From: Prochlorococcus sp. AG-409-L21
Lineage (GTDB): Bacteria > Cyanobacteriota > Cyanobacteriia > PCC-6307 > Cyanobiaceae
Length of the DNA stretch: 64,000 bases
Direction of reading: 5' to 3'
Assembly: GCA_003215475.1 (NCBI GenBank)
Contig: QCKH01000004.1
Coordinates: forward strand, 19,795-83,794
Shown: positions 39,118 to 48,447 of the stretch, piece after piece
Numbering within the stretch: position 1 is the first letter of the stretch
Layout of the letters: every line of letters begins with the position of its first letter
Program-made: the position numbers and the translations under genes
The notes under the pieces: model-generated
What the model was told of the DNA's origin: nothing
The model's input: the letters and a program-made list of their open reading frames with translations, nothing else
Databases searched by the model: none

Positions 39118-39163
39118 TTTTAATTATTTTTTTAATATTTATTATAAAACAAATATACTTAAA

Positions 39164-39589
39164 ATGCGGTTAATTGTAAATGAAAGACAATATAAAGAGT
39201 TATTATCAAACCAAAAACAGAACCTAAGTACGGGAGATGAATGGGTAAACTATATTAGTGATTTCACAATAACCAATCTAGAAGATAAAAATTTACTAGA
39301 AAGTGTACTAACAAATAATAATTTAAAATATAAATTAGGTAAGTTTAATTTTTATAAAAAATTACCTATAGATAATATTATTTTAAATGTTTATAGTGAA
39401 GAAAACTCACCATTTAATTCCGAATTTGATGAAAGAGAAATATTTATAAATGAAAATAAACAGATAAAAAATGTCAATATTAATATTACTATAGATAAAC
39501 TCCTAACATTAGAAGAACAAATAGATAAAAATAATTTAAAGTTAACCTTACATAAAATAAAAGAGTGGTATGAAAATAATAATAAGTGA
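39164..39589 (+). CDS. Hypothetical protein
   Basis: 141-aa ORF beginning MRLIVNERQYKELL. Confidence 0.5.
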   Translation: MRLIVNERQYKELLSNQKQNLSTGDEWVNYISDFTITNLEDKNLLESVLTNNNLKYKLGKFNFYKKLPIDNIILNVYSEENSPFNSEFDEREIFINENKQIKNVNINITIDKLLTLEEQIDKNNLKLTLHKIKEWYENNNK

Positions 39590-40571
39590 AAAGCAATTAA
39601 AAATACTTAGAGAAGATAGTATATCTTCAGAAACTGACGTTGCATTAGATGATTTGAAAACTGCGGATCATTGGGTGGATGAGTTAGATGGTAAATATAT
39701 TAAACGATATAAAAAAAATAATGTGGATCACGTAAAACGTATACAGACAATGTTAACATTATTGGGTTACGATGTAGGACATTACGGTGATGGTGAACCA
39801 ATGATAGACGGTATTTATGGACCGGACACCGCAGAAGCAGTAAGAGATTACCAAAAAGATGTATTCATTGAACCGATTGAGTGGGACTCAATTATTGGCC
39901 CTAAAACGTATACGGAATTATATGATGACATAGAAGAATTAGGAGATGATCACGCTATGTCAGTAGAAGAGGTATTATTATTGGGGTTAGATGATGAAAA
40001 CATTATGGGGGATGAAGATGATCCACATTATGATGACGAGGAAGATGATGAAGAAGAGGAAGAAGAAAATGATGATTTTGAATATAGTGATGGGATAGAA
40101 AAGTGGTTCGCACCTATCTCAGAAGAAGGATCGGGATGGGAAATAAGGTATCACGATCATTTTGGATCTGGTAAATATGGTGCGAGTAGAGGTAATAGAA
40201 TTCACAAAGGATTAGACATTATTTCAAATAAAGACGAAAAGGTATTTTCCCCTATGGATGGAAAAATTACGAGAACATTTCACCCATATAGTGATAAATG
40301 TAGATTTTTAAAAGGGGTAGAAATTGTAGGTGAAGGTGAATATTCGGACTATAAAATGAAATTAATGTATGTGGATTTAGAAGATAATGTAGATACTGGA
40401 GATAGTGTTAAAAAAGGAGACGTAATTGCCATCCAGCAAGATTTATTGGAGTGTTATCCACCCAAACATGGTAAAAGTATGACTAATCATATACATTTTG
40501 AAGTGTACGAAAATGGAAGGAGTATTGACCCTGAACAAATAATAGATATGGAAAGACCTATAATGGTATAA
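39570..40571 (+). CDS. M23-family (LytM-like) peptidase with peptidoglycan-binding domain
   Basis: IHKGLDIISNKDEKVFSPMDGKIT…NHIHFEV (HxH); PG-binding MIDGIYGPDTAEAVRDYQ. Confidence 0.75.
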   Translation: MKIIISEKQLKILREDSISSETDVALDDLKTADHWVDELDGKYIKRYKKNNVDHVKRIQTMLTLLGYDVGHYGDGEPMIDGIYGPDTAEAVRDYQKDVFIEPIEWDSIIGPKTYTELYDDIEELGDDHAMSVEEVLLLGLDDENIMGDEDDPHYDDEEDDEEEEEENDDFEYSDGIEKWFAPISEEGSGWEIRYHDHFGSGKYGASRGNRIHKGLDIISNKDEKVFSPMDGKITRTFHPYSDKCRFLKGVEIVGEGEYSDYKMKLMYVDLEDNVDTGDSVKKGDVIAIQQDLLECYPPKHGKSMTNHIHFEVYENGRSIDPEQIIDMERPIMV

Positions 40572-40581
40572 ATTTAATTAA

Positions 40582-40959
40582 ATGAATAAATACGGAGGAG
40601 TTTTATTAATTTGTGAGAAAAGTGGTAAGTTTTTATTGTTAAAACGTTCTGCAAAGTCCACATATCCCAAAACTTGGTCAATAGTATCTGGTGGTATAGA
40701 AAAAGGAGAAAGTCCATTAGAAGGGGTTAAAAGAGAGTTAAAAGAAGAAACCCAAATAGATAGTAACAATATTAAGTATGAATTTTTTGAACATCAAAAT
40801 CAATTGATACCATACTTTGATTTCTTTATTGGGTATTGTGATGAAGAATTTGAATGTAAATTAGATAATGAAAATATTGATTGGGGATGGTTTGATATAG
40901 AAAATCTACCAAAACCATTATTTCCTACCTTATATTCTTCACTAGTTAGAATTATTTAA
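40582..40959 (+). CDS. NUDIX hydrolase
   Basis: Nudix box GGIEKGESPLEGVKRELKEETQI. Confidence 0.9.
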   Translation: MNKYGGVLLICEKSGKFLLLKRSAKSTYPKTWSIVSGGIEKGESPLEGVKRELKEETQIDSNNIKYEFFEHQNQLIPYFDFFIGYCDEEFECKLDNENIDWGWFDIENLPKPLFPTLYSSLVRII

Positions 40960-40972
40960 GTATAATTGTAAT

Positions 40973-41164
40973 ATGGATGAAATAGAAAGAGAACGATTTA
41001 AGATTGAAATCGATAAAGAAAAGACTGAATTAAAAAAAGAACAATTTATTAAAGAAATTAGATCTGGGTTAGGTGACCATATTAAAAAAAATGGTAATAA
41101 AATTAATAGAATTGAAAAAACCAAATGGCAAAAATTTTGGTTAAAAATTAGAAAAATATTTTAA
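40973..41164 (+). CDS. Hypothetical protein
   Basis: 63-aa ORF. Confidence 0.4.
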   Translation: MDEIERERFKIEIDKEKTELKKEQFIKEIRSGLGDHIKKNGNKINRIEKTKWQKFWLKIRKIF

Positions 41165-41165
41165 A

Positions 41166-41387
41166 ATGAATTTAGAAAAAGTTTTAGATATTGCAAATGA
41201 ATGTGTGAGTAATGAAACCATACCAACAGAAGGGTTAACCCTTATGTATTTTTTAGATGGAAAAACCCACCGACATTTAGATGAAGAATTGTTTTATAAA
41301 ACTAATAATAGTTTAAATTCGTTCCAACACAACAAAGAAATAGAAGTGAATATTGCAGGTATTACTTTTATTTTTAAAGAAAAATAA
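41166..41387 (+). CDS. Hypothetical protein
   Basis: 73-aa ORF. Confidence 0.4.
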   Translation: MNLEKVLDIANECVSNETIPTEGLTLMYFLDGKTHRHLDEELFYKTNNSLNSFQHNKEIEVNIAGITFIFKEK

Positions 41388-41388
41388 T

Positions 41389-41420
41389 TTTGACATTATA
41401 AGAAAAATTGTTTAACTTTA
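41389..41420 (+). promoter_or_regulatory. Promoter-like TTTG-N20-TAACTTTA
   Basis: TTTG 41389-41392, TAACTTTA 41413-41420. Confidence 0.55.
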
Positions 41421-41436
41421 CACAAAAAGTTTACTT

Positions 41437-42498
41437 ATGCAAGAAGAAAATGAAATGGAAGATTTCATCGATTTTATATTAAATGATGAAGTAAAAGAAA
41501 AAGAAAAGGAATTGGGGTTAGAACATCCTAGTGTAGAATATGAAGAAAAAGAAAGAGAGGCTGCAGATAAAATTTTAGAAGAAAGAAGTATTGAAGAAAG
41601 ATTATCTTATTATACATGTAAAAGATTTCAGGGCGATGAACGAGGTGTATGTGATAAAATAAATAAATTAGGTAGGTGGTTAAAAGAAAAAGATGGTTTA
41701 GATATGCAACCTATTATTGATACTTTATTGTCACCTTTAAGAGATAACAAAGATATGAATCCCGATTTCCAAAAACCATTAAAATATCTATATGAAACAG
41801 GTAAATTTAATGATATAACAGAAAAAAATGGTATATACACTTCTCAAAGATTATTAAATTGTGAATTAGTGAGAAATGAAAAAGGAGAATGGGTTTTTGT
41901 AAATAAGTTAAACACTAGTTGGAGTGATTTGGCAGAATTACTTACAACGTTATTTATGCGAGGTGGTAAAATAGAGTTGTTAAAAAATATGAATATTACT
42001 GAAATCAAAAATTTTATGTATGATTTAAGAGTAAGTGGTAACCCTACTCGTAAAAATCCTCAAACATCACATTTATATAGATTATTGGATAAATATTTCG
42101 ATGTTAACGAATATGGGGATTATACATATAATACACGAAAAAATACTATCATAGGTGATGAGATTGAAGATTTAACTATAAAGTTATTAGAAAAACAAGG
42201 GTTTAAATTATTGTATCACGGTAGTAATGGTAATTTTATTGATATGAAATATGGTATTGATATGATAATGGAATTAGAGGGTAAAGTTTATTTAATACAA
42301 GTTAAAAGTAAATCTAACGCAGCGAAGATGGCGATGGATTACCCTAGTTATAAGTATATTGATTTGTTTGCTGGTGAAACACCAGATAAGAATGGTATAA
42401 TGTTATACGACAGAGATTCAATGAAAGAAGGTGAGTTCATTGCCAAAGATATCCTACAAGATAATTTAGATTATTTGATTAATAAGTATTCCAATTAG
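41437..42498 (+). CDS. PD-(D/E)XK nuclease-like protein
   Basis: IGDEIEDLTIKLLEKQGF…GIDMIMELEGKVYLIQVKSKS (E…D…QxK). Confidence 0.5.
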   Translation: MQEENEMEDFIDFILNDEVKEKEKELGLEHPSVEYEEKEREAADKILEERSIEERLSYYTCKRFQGDERGVCDKINKLGRWLKEKDGLDMQPIIDTLLSPLRDNKDMNPDFQKPLKYLYETGKFNDITEKNGIYTSQRLLNCELVRNEKGEWVFVNKLNTSWSDLAELLTTLFMRGGKIELLKNMNITEIKNFMYDLRVSGNPTRKNPQTSHLYRLLDKYFDVNEYGDYTYNTRKNTIIGDEIEDLTIKLLEKQGFKLLYHGSNGNFIDMKYGIDMIMELEGKVYLIQVKSKSNAAKMAMDYPSYKYIDLFAGETPDKNGIMLYDRDSMKEGEFIAKDILQDNLDYLINKYSN

Positions 42499-42515
42499 GG
42501 GATATTTATTAATAT

Positions 42516-44918
42516 ATGGATAAAAAATCATTAGACATAATAGTAGAAGAATTCTTTGATACCGGTAAATTGGTATTAAATGAAAATTACTGGGATGATA
42601 CAGTAAGAATATTTACTAATTTAAGAAATAATCCTCAAACCGTTGATCAGTTATTAGATAGATATGACAGTATCCGTAATGGTGTCTATTCAGATAGAAT
42701 TGGAAGGTTAAACGATATGATGGTTAATAATGAAATATCCGTATTTGATTTTATTGAAGGTTTACAAAGTGATGAAGTTGATGAAGAAGAATATTCGGAA
42801 GATGGGGTTATTTTCCCAACAACTGACACTACTGAGGTAGAAGATGAAAAAGAGGTTGAAGTTTCTGACGAAGAATCTAAAGAAGAACCATTATATATTA
42901 GTGATAAAGTAGTAAAATTAACCAATCCCATACAAAGAAAAAATCAAATTAAAAAACAAAATAATACTCCTTTATTACCATTATCTAGAAATTATGATGG
43001 TGATAAAGATAGTGAGTTATATAAGTCTAATTTAAGATTGTTACAATATATTCTATGGAAAGGAGCCTGGACAAGAGAAGACATAGGTCCAACAGAAACT
43101 AGTGAATTGAAAAATGAAATAGATAATTCCGAATTTGGGGAAATGACTGATATGTTACTTAGACTTTTCCAAACTATTCAAATGCAAAAAGAATATAAAG
43201 ATAATAATGAACCGGATTATATACTATATTTTAATGATGGGCAACCTTCTTTAGAATGGAAAGAAGGTAGTATACCTATGTCTGTATATAAAAATTTACC
43301 ACAAATATATAAAAATGAAGGTATAGTAGATAAGGGGACATGGGATAAATTGATGAAAGTGATGGAGGAAAAAGAAATTATAAAATTAGAATTCATACCT
43401 AATTCTGAAGGTAATATAGATAGAATTGTTGATAAATCTCAGATAAAAACTATTGACGTAAATAATGATACCTTTGATGAAAGTAAGAGAGACATGTTTA
43501 AGTCATTATCACTTAAATTTTTTAATAATTTACATAATAATGAAATATATAAAACGACATTCCAAAAACAATGGGGGGATTTACAACAAAAGTTTTTGAA
43601 GGGTATACAAAGAGTAAGAAAAATAGAAGAATTAGAGAAGAAAAAGGAAAAATTTTTAAATGGTTTAACTCTAGATTATAGAGAAAGAAATGAAAAAGGT
43701 ATTAAGCGATATATAAAAGATAATTTTGATACCCCAATTACAGATTTAAAGTCCACATCAAATAATATAGATGTAGAACCCATAGAGTTTTGGGAGAATT
43801 ATAAAGATAGATGGGACGAAATTAATAGAAGAACAGGTGGTGGAAGTACTGAAGGAGAAAGAGAAAAGAAGGATTTACAAAAAGAATATGTTAAATATAG
43901 AAATCGAAGATCTACTATTGAGGGTATATATGAAAAAATAATTGATAAATTAAAAGAGGCATTGAGAGGAAGAATATTATCTATAAATGAAATTAACACC
44001 ATATTACATAATGTAAATGACTCATTATATGAAGTATTTGATACTGATAGACGACTTACCACACAAATAAACAATGCTAGAAACCTAATTAAGGATCTCT
44101 TTGATAAATTAAGTAAAAAGGATGATATAGATGTATATGACGTAGTAGATTTCTTAAAAAACATAAATACTAGAAAACTCAGTTATGATGTATACGAAAA
44201 AAGTTTTTGTGGGTGTGAAGGTAATTATTTTAGAGGGTGTAATGGAAAAGAAGGTGATAAATCTAAGTTATTCAATACTGCCGTAAAAGAAATTAAAAAA
44301 TATTTAGACGGAGACTTCAGAGATTTGACAATTACAGGTGCTTCCGAATCAATTTATAACTTAATTATAGATAAGGAAACTACTAATGCGGATAAGTATG
44401 ATATAATATCTAATAGTGCGGTTACTTTAACTAATAATGTAGTAATACCTGAAGGTAAAAAGATTGAGATTAAAAAATACGATGAGAGTTCATCATACAC
44501 CTTATCCGAATTTATTGGTTTATATAAAAAACAAAAGGATATAGTTAAGTATAAATACGAAAATGCTGAATATTATAAAAGATATAATAAAATAATAGAA
44601 GACGTAGTAAGACGTTTAAACTTGAATGATAATGGATTAGCAAATAGCTTCATAAATAATACAGAAGATGACGATAAATTATTTGGTGTTTTTGTTAGTA
44701 ATTATATGTTTTATAAGTACGATCAAATAGAAGTATTTTGGGATACAGATTCAGATCAAAAAAGATTTAGTGATGAATTTAGAATAACTCTTAAATTTAG
44801 AATTAAAGATAATGAACAACCCTCCCAATGGGTAACTGGTAATTGTAATCTTGATGAACCTAATACTATAGAAGAATCAATAACTAACTTTTTCGACACA
44901 GGTAATTTTGAATTTTAA
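42516..44918 (+). CDS. Large hypothetical protein, possible virion-internal
   Basis: 800-aa ORF; N-term VEEFFDTGKLVLNENY. Confidence 0.5.
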   Translation: MDKKSLDIIVEEFFDTGKLVLNENYWDDTVRIFTNLRNNPQTVDQLLDRYDSIRNGVYSDRIGRLNDMMVNNEISVFDFIEGLQSDEVDEEEYSEDGVIFPTTDTTEVEDEKEVEVSDEESKEEPLYISDKVVKLTNPIQRKNQIKKQNNTPLLPLSRNYDGDKDSELYKSNLRLLQYILWKGAWTREDIGPTETSELKNEIDNSEFGEMTDMLLRLFQTIQMQKEYKDNNEPDYILYFNDGQPSLEWKEGSIPMSVYKNLPQIYKNEGIVDKGTWDKLMKVMEEKEIIKLEFIPNSEGNIDRIVDKSQIKTIDVNNDTFDESKRDMFKSLSLKFFNNLHNNEIYKTTFQKQWGDLQQKFLKGIQRVRKIEELEKKKEKFLNGLTLDYRERNEKGIKRYIKDNFDTPITDLKSTSNNIDVEPIEFWENYKDRWDEINRRTGGGSTEGEREKKDLQKEYVKYRNRRSTIEGIYEKIIDKLKEALRGRILSINEINTILHNVNDSLYEVFDTDRRLTTQINNARNLIKDLFDKLSKKDDIDVYDVVDFLKNINTRKLSYDVYEKSFCGCEGNYFRGCNGKEGDKSKLFNTAVKEIKKYLDGDFRDLTITGASESIYNLIIDKETTNADKYDIISNSAVTLTNNVVIPEGKKIEIKKYDESSSYTLSEFIGLYKKQKDIVKYKYENAEYYKRYNKIIEDVVRRLNLNDNGLANSFINNTEDDDKLFGVFVSNYMFYKYDQIEVFWDTDSDQKRFSDEFRITLKFRIKDNEQPSQWVTGNCNLDEPNTIEESITNFFDTGNFEF

Positions 44919-44937
44919 ATATAAATTACTATATTTA
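44907..44937 (+). promoter_or_regulatory. Promoter-like TTTG-N19-TATATTTA
   Basis: TTTG 44907-44910, TATATTTA 44930-44937. Confidence 0.5.
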
Positions 44938-44948
44938 CAAAAAATTAA

Positions 44949-44957
44949 ATATTTATA
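44949..44957 (+). promoter_or_regulatory. ATATTTATA element 3 nt before ATG
   Basis: ATATTTATA-ggt-ATG (44961). Confidence 0.45.
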
Positions 44958-44960
44958 GGT

Positions 44961-45599
44961 ATGGGATGTGATATTCATATGTGGGTAGAAAAGAAAAATC
45001 CAGTTACACATAATTGGGATAAGATGGGAAAAGTATTTTTCGATTCTTATGGTGCATCTCTTATTGTGCGAAATTTAGTGAATGTTATGGGGATAACCGA
45101 AGATGAAGGGTGGACTATTTTACAAAAATGGAGAGATGGTGAAAAACCTTCTAATAAAACAGAAGAATTCATAATAGGTAAGTATATACCCCAAAATATG
45201 GCTGACAATCATTTACATTGGTACGAAGCGGATAAAAAAGGATTATTACCATATCCTTATAGTGATCAACCTTATGGTGGTAGATGTTATAGACTATTCG
45301 GTTTATTAGCGGGTGTGAGGGATACATCAATGGAAATGGTGGTGCCTGATAGATATGATCACTTACCTGATGATGTGAGTGATGAATTAAAAAGTATGTC
45401 AGATGGTTATGGAATGGACGCTCATTCACATAATTACTTAACATTAAGAGAATTAATGGATAGTAAGTATTATAAAATGAGTACGGATGAATTAATGGAG
45501 GATGGAATCGATCCATATTTCTTTAAAACTATGGTTCCTGATTTACAGAAATTTGGTAATCCCGATGATATAAGAATAGTATTTTGGTTTGATAATTAA
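44961..45599 (+). CDS. Conserved phage-type hypothetical protein (MGCDIHMWVE)
   Basis: 212-aa ORF with MGCDIH N-terminus as in many phage hypotheticals. Confidence 0.6.
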   Translation: MGCDIHMWVEKKNPVTHNWDKMGKVFFDSYGASLIVRNLVNVMGITEDEGWTILQKWRDGEKPSNKTEEFIIGKYIPQNMADNHLHWYEADKKGLLPYPYSDQPYGGRCYRLFGLLAGVRDTSMEMVVPDRYDHLPDDVSDELKSMSDGYGMDAHSHNYLTLRELMDSKYYKMSTDELMEDGIDPYFFKTMVPDLQKFGNPDDIRIVFWFDN

Positions 45600-45601
45600 T
45601 T

Positions 45602-46300
45602 ATGGAAGGGAAGAATAAAATATTAATAATTGGTGTGGATAAAGAAATACACACATCAATTACCAAACATTTCGACACGTCAAATTTTGAATGTGTATGT
45701 GTGGTACATGGAAAAGAAGGTTTAACTAAAATTAGGGAAGCTAGGTTTGATATTATTATATTAGATGAAAAATTAGTAGATATTAGTGGGTTAGATTTAT
45801 GTCAAACTATACGAATTGAAGATCAAAAAACCCCTATCTTATACATAAGTTATCATAACGATGAAGAAAGAAAAATTGAAGTTTTAAAAAATGGTGCTAA
45901 CGATTATCTAATAAAACCTTTAAATTATTTAGAAATTTTTTATAAAGTTAATAACTATATTAGGTTATTAGGTAAGTCCACTAACAATGTAATAAGTGAT
46001 AAAACTGAAATTGGAAATCATATTATTGATTTTAAATCTTTTGTAGTAAATGATACAAGTGGTGTCGAACAAAGGTTAACCCAAAGACAGGTTAAGTTAT
46101 TAAAATTACTAATTAGTAAAAAGAATGAAGTGGTATCTAGAGAAGAGATATTAGAAAAAATTTGGGGTTACGATGTATATATTAAAACAAGGACAATTGA
46201 TAATGTAATATTATCATTAAGAAAAATATTTGAAAAAGATTTAACACCAAACACTTATTTTAAATCAGTGAGAGGTGTCGGTTATAAATTAACTATTTAA
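45602..46300 (+). CDS. OmpR-family-like response regulator (REC + winged helix)
   Basis: REC: ILIIGVDKE…FDIIILDEKLVDISGLDL…DYLIKPLN; C-term wHTH LTQRQVKLLKLLISKKNEVVSREEILEKIWGYDVYIKTRTIDNVILSLRKIFEKD…FKSVRGVGYKL. Confidence 0.9.
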   Translation: MEGKNKILIIGVDKEIHTSITKHFDTSNFECVCVVHGKEGLTKIREARFDIIILDEKLVDISGLDLCQTIRIEDQKTPILYISYHNDEERKIEVLKNGANDYLIKPLNYLEIFYKVNNYIRLLGKSTNNVISDKTEIGNHIIDFKSFVVNDTSGVEQRLTQRQVKLLKLLISKKNEVVSREEILEKIWGYDVYIKTRTIDNVILSLRKIFEKDLTPNTYFKSVRGVGYKLTI

Positions 46301-46312
46301 AAACCTAAAAAA

Positions 46313-46386
46313 GGACTGGTAGTTCAGTTGGTTAGAATACCTGCCTGTCACGCAGGGGGTCGCGAGTTCGAGTCTCGTCCAGTCCG
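46313..46386 (+). tRNA. tRNA-Asp (anticodon GTC)
   Basis: GGACTGG/CCAGTCC acceptor, CTGTCAC anticodon loop, GAGTTCGAGTC T-arm. Confidence 0.92.
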
Positions 46387-46417
46387 CAAAAAAAAATTAA
46401 AAAAAATTAAAAAAAAA

Positions 46418-46449
46418 TTTGACTTTTAATTATCTTTGTCTTATATTTG
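46418..46449 (+). promoter_or_regulatory. Bacteroidetes-type promoter TTTG-N20-TATATTTG
   Basis: TTTG 46418-46421, TATATTTG 46442-46449; second TATCTTTG at 46431. Confidence 0.75.
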
Positions 46450-46492
46450 TATCACACTTTTGTTAAACAATTAAAAAAACAACAACTAAATT

Positions 46493-47953
46493 ATGGAAAA
46501 TTCGTACACAAGATGGTTAGAAATTCAAGAAGAAATGGAAAATAAAACTCCGTTAACAGAGAATGGTATGACAACTAATGATACTACATTAGATTCTTGT
46601 GTGGATTTATTTTTTTCCATTGGTGCGATGAGAGGAAAGAATAAAATTAGGTTAATTGAGAAATTTTCCAAAGCATATTCTGAGAACCCTTTAATTGCAA
46701 CTAAAATCCTTTTTTGGGTTAGAGATGTGAGACAAGGTGCTGGTGAGAGACAAATCTTTAGAGATGTAATTTCTCATTTAGTAAAACTTGCACCACAAGT
46801 TGTTAGTAAAAACACTCACCTTATTTCAGAATATGGAAGATGGGATGATGTATTCACATTAATTGGTACAGAACTAGAAGAGATGGTTATTGATTTAATT
46901 ATCACTGCATTAAAAAATGAAGATGGTTTATGTGCTAAGTGGATGCCACGTAAGGGTGTGGTATTTAACAAAGTAAGAAAGTCGTTGAGGGTAACACCTA
47001 AACAACTTAGAAAAATGTTAGTTGGTTTAACTAATGTGGTAGAAACTAAGATGTGTGCTAATGAATGGGATAAAATCGAATATTCGAAAATACCTTCTTT
47101 AGCATCAGCTAGGTATCAGAAATCTTTTTGGAGAAATGATTCCGAAAGATATGGTAAATTCGTAGAAGACCTTAAAAATGGTGTAACTACAGTAAATAGT
47201 GGGGCTTTATATCCTTATGATATATTGAAGTCACTATACGCTGGGGGTGATGAAACTGTTTCACAAAAACAGTGGGAATCATTACCAAATTTTATGGAAG
47301 GAAATGAGGAAAAGGTTTTACCTATGGTGGACGTTTCAGGATCAATGAATTGTCCGGCAGGTAACAACCCCAACCTTACTTGTATGGATGTAGCAATATC
47401 TTTAGGGATATATATATCTGAAAGAAATGAAGGGTCATTTAAAGATGCGTTTTTAACTTTCTCTTCTTCTCCTCAATTACAATTTTTATCTGAGGGTAGT
47501 TTAAAAGATAAATTACGACAGTTAAAATCTGCAGATTGGGGTATGAGTACTAATATTGAAGCTACTTTTGATTTATTATTAAATCAGGCGGTAGCACACA
47601 ATATACCACAGGCAGAGATGCCAACTAAAATTTTAATCTTATCTGATATGGAATTCGATGCCGCAACTTCTAAACGTTGGGGTAATGATGTTCCAGAATG
47701 GAATCCTACGGTTATGGATTTAATAAAAACAAAATACGAAGAGGCGGGTTATAAACTACCTACCATCGTATATTGGAATTTAAATGCTAGAACTGATAAT
47801 TTTCCAGTCAGACAAGATGAAATGAACACCGCATTAATTTCAGGATTTAGTCCTTCAATATTGAAATCAGTACTTAATGGGGAAAATTTAACTCCTTATT
47901 CGGTAATGATGAAAACTATTGAAAGTGACAGATATGAAAATATTACGGTATAG
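46493..47953 (+). CDS. DUF2828-type / Ro60 (TROVE)-like protein with vWA MIDAS
   Basis: TENGMTTNDTTLDSCVDLFFSIGAMRGKNKIRLIEKFSKAYSENPLIATKILFWVRDVRQGAGERQIFRDVISHL (HEAT-like N-term) and VLPMVDVSGSMNCP (DxSxS MIDAS). Confidence 0.75.
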   Translation: MENSYTRWLEIQEEMENKTPLTENGMTTNDTTLDSCVDLFFSIGAMRGKNKIRLIEKFSKAYSENPLIATKILFWVRDVRQGAGERQIFRDVISHLVKLAPQVVSKNTHLISEYGRWDDVFTLIGTELEEMVIDLIITALKNEDGLCAKWMPRKGVVFNKVRKSLRVTPKQLRKMLVGLTNVVETKMCANEWDKIEYSKIPSLASARYQKSFWRNDSERYGKFVEDLKNGVTTVNSGALYPYDILKSLYAGGDETVSQKQWESLPNFMEGNEEKVLPMVDVSGSMNCPAGNNPNLTCMDVAISLGIYISERNEGSFKDAFLTFSSSPQLQFLSEGSLKDKLRQLKSADWGMSTNIEATFDLLLNQAVAHNIPQAEMPTKILILSDMEFDAATSKRWGNDVPEWNPTVMDLIKTKYEEAGYKLPTIVYWNLNARTDNFPVRQDEMNTALISGFSPSILKSVLNGENLTPYSVMMKTIESDRYENITV

Positions 47954-47974
47954 TTCTTTGAAATAAAATGGTAT

Positions 47975-48447
47975 AAGGAATAATTGCAGCAAATTTAATT
48001 TTTATTAAACTATGCAAAAACCAGAAGGAAGGGGTAATGTGTTAGTCGCCCCACCTACCAAAAGTTATTAAACCGATTGTTCGGGGGACATAACAGAGTA
48101 GGTAAAAAAAGACTGACAAACGATTCCGTTACCATTATGATGTGAAACGAATGGTTTCTGCAAACTCTAACTTTAAACTAGAAATGTAGATCAGAGGTTT
48201 TATTCTCCCTTTACCCAAAATTTATAAAGGGAGCAACCATAGGTGAGGTTTAAACAGGGAAATTCCCTACCTTGAGGTTGTAAAACATACCTTTTGGTTT
48301 TGTCACAAATAAATAAACGACACTCAGTGGGGCTGAGTTAACACTCTACCGTAGGGACGGTCATTACGTTAAATAAAAGCCGGATCCCCATTCCGACATC
48401 AACAAATTAAAAGAGGATATTTTAACTAGTATCCTCTTTTTTTTTAT
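47975..48447 (+). ncRNA. Candidate large structured ncRNA downstream of the Ro60-like gene (boundaries approximate)
   Basis: No ORF; nested helices 48013-22/48153-62, 48033-39/48127-133, 48040-47/48111-118, 48053-58/48098-103, 48064-68/48090-94, 48073-76/48081-84; 3' hairpins 48205-213/48225-233, 48234-238/48276-280, 48322-327/48333-338, 48348-352/48357-361, 48381-384/48392-395; ends in intrinsic terminator. Confidence 0.75.
48411..48447 (+). terminator. Intrinsic terminator of the ncRNA
   Basis: AAGAGGATA…TATCCTCTT followed by T-tract. Confidence 0.88.

Noticed and set aside
43799-45516. Minus-strand ORFs 43799-44164 and 45169-45516
   Set aside because: Antisense to clear plus-strand CDSs; no motif support
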